A stretch of 6,669 bases of DNA from Bacteroidaceae bacterium. GTDB taxonomy: Bacteria > Bacteroidota > Bacteroidia > Bacteroidales > Bacteroidaceae. Position numbers and translations under genes: made by a program. The stretch is taken from assembly GCA_017961965.1 (NCBI GenBank), contig JAGCWG010000089.1, positions 1 to 6,669 on the forward strand. The letters run 5' to 3'. Positions 6,299 through 6,669 of this stretch are shown here, one piece after another. Position 1 is the stretch's first letter; each line of letters opens with the position of its first letter. The notes below the pieces were generated by a model. It ran no database searches. It was given only the letters and a program-made list of their open reading frames with translations, and was not told the DNA's origin.

Positions 6299-6669
6299 CT
6301 TGCTCTATCTTATTTGCAATCTCCCAGTATCTCTTCTTATAATATTGGCGCATATATGACGCCTGTTGTTTCAGAGTATCACCGAACGTATTGAGTTCAT
6401 CTGGTGTGATACGTTTATCTATCTCTATTCGAATAGGCCACTTTGTGAGGTGCATATCCTTCTTTGGTAAAGCCTTTCCTGCTCCATATAGGACAAGAGG
6501 GACAATATCCAAGCCCAGCGTATGGGCAATATGAAATGCACCCTGATGGAAACGGCCGATACTGCAATCCACGGAACGTGTTCCTTCTGGATATACGGCT
6601 ATGCTGTATCCACGCTCCACGAGGTTCTTAAGTTTAGGCATTATCGTGTCCACACCAGCTGAGACCGGA
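6291..6669 (-). CDS. PlsC-type 1-acyl-glycerol-phosphate acyltransferase-like domain, C-terminal part
   Basis: The frame is open to the window edge; 125 complete codons precede the TAA at 6293-6291. A GTG inside the frame (6653) should not be taken as the start, because coding continues upstream as ..PVSAG.., and the fragment lacks the NHxxxxD catalytic motif that must precede it. It contains the canonical motif III YPEGTRS (6573-6587) and, downstream, QGAFHIAH and LDIVPLVLYG (motif IV), the acyl-acceptor and glycerol-phosphate-binding parts of the lysophospholipid acyltransferase family. A basic, helical tail (KQQASYMRQYYKKRYWE) ends the protein. It may be a stand-alone enzyme or the C-terminal domain of a larger fusion; this window cannot tell. 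It overlaps the first oxidoreductase by 8 bp and is the first visible gene of the block. It probably acylates a lipid precursor at the inner face of the cytoplasmic membrane. Confidence 0.88.
   Translation of the reverse strand, partial: PVSAGVDTIMPKLKNLVERGYSIAVYPEGTRSVDCSIGRFHQGAFHIAHTLGLDIVPLVLYGAGKALPKKDMHLTKWPIRIEIDKRITPDELNTFGDTLKQQASYMRQYYKKRYWEIANKIEQDV

Noticed and set aside
6291..6653. A complete small 120-residue protein starting at GTG 6653.
   Set aside because: The frame stays open to the window edge and the product is the C-terminal part of a PlsC domain lacking its N-terminal catalytic motif, so it is a truncated view of a longer gene.

Overview
This window is a stretch of bacterial genome in which all six genes lie on the minus strand, so transcription runs from high to low coordinates. 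Protein style (a signal peptide ending in A|Q, weak Shine-Dalgarno signals, A/T-rich leaders, the types of acyltransferase and MMPL transporter present) suggests a Bacteroidota genome, most likely Bacteroidales such as Prevotella or Bacteroides. This is an inference from sequence character; no rRNA or other marker gene is present.

Layout in transcription order: (1) the C-terminal part of a PlsC-type acyltransferase (6669-6291, N-terminus outside the window); (2) and (3) two tandem, clearly paralogous FAD-dependent oxidoreductases of the phytoene desaturase / retinol saturase type (6298-4805 and 4805-3306); (4) a secreted alpha/beta-hydrolase esterase (3316-2408); then a 242-bp gene-free spacer with a striking array of four ~18-bp palindromes nested in a longer inverted repeat (2210-2307); (5) a second, divergent glycerol-acyltransferase-like protein (2165-1029); and (6) the N-terminal 344 residues of an RND/MMPL-family exporter that runs off the left edge (1032-1). 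Genes 1-4 overlap by 8, 1 and 11 bp, and genes 5-6 by 4 bp, so there are two tightly coupled blocks separated only by the palindrome spacer.

Taken together (two acyltransferases, two polyene- or isoprenoid-type FAD redox enzymes, an exported esterase and an MMPL lipid exporter), this looks like part of a locus that builds, modifies and exports a specialised envelope lipid. It resembles the accessory portion of aryl-polyene/flexirubin-type clusters, but the diagnostic ketosynthases, acyl carrier proteins and aromatic starter enzymes are not visible here and would have to lie outside the window. The lipid product is unknown. The most unusual non-coding signal is the palindrome array, which holds every CTAG tetranucleotide I could find in the window.
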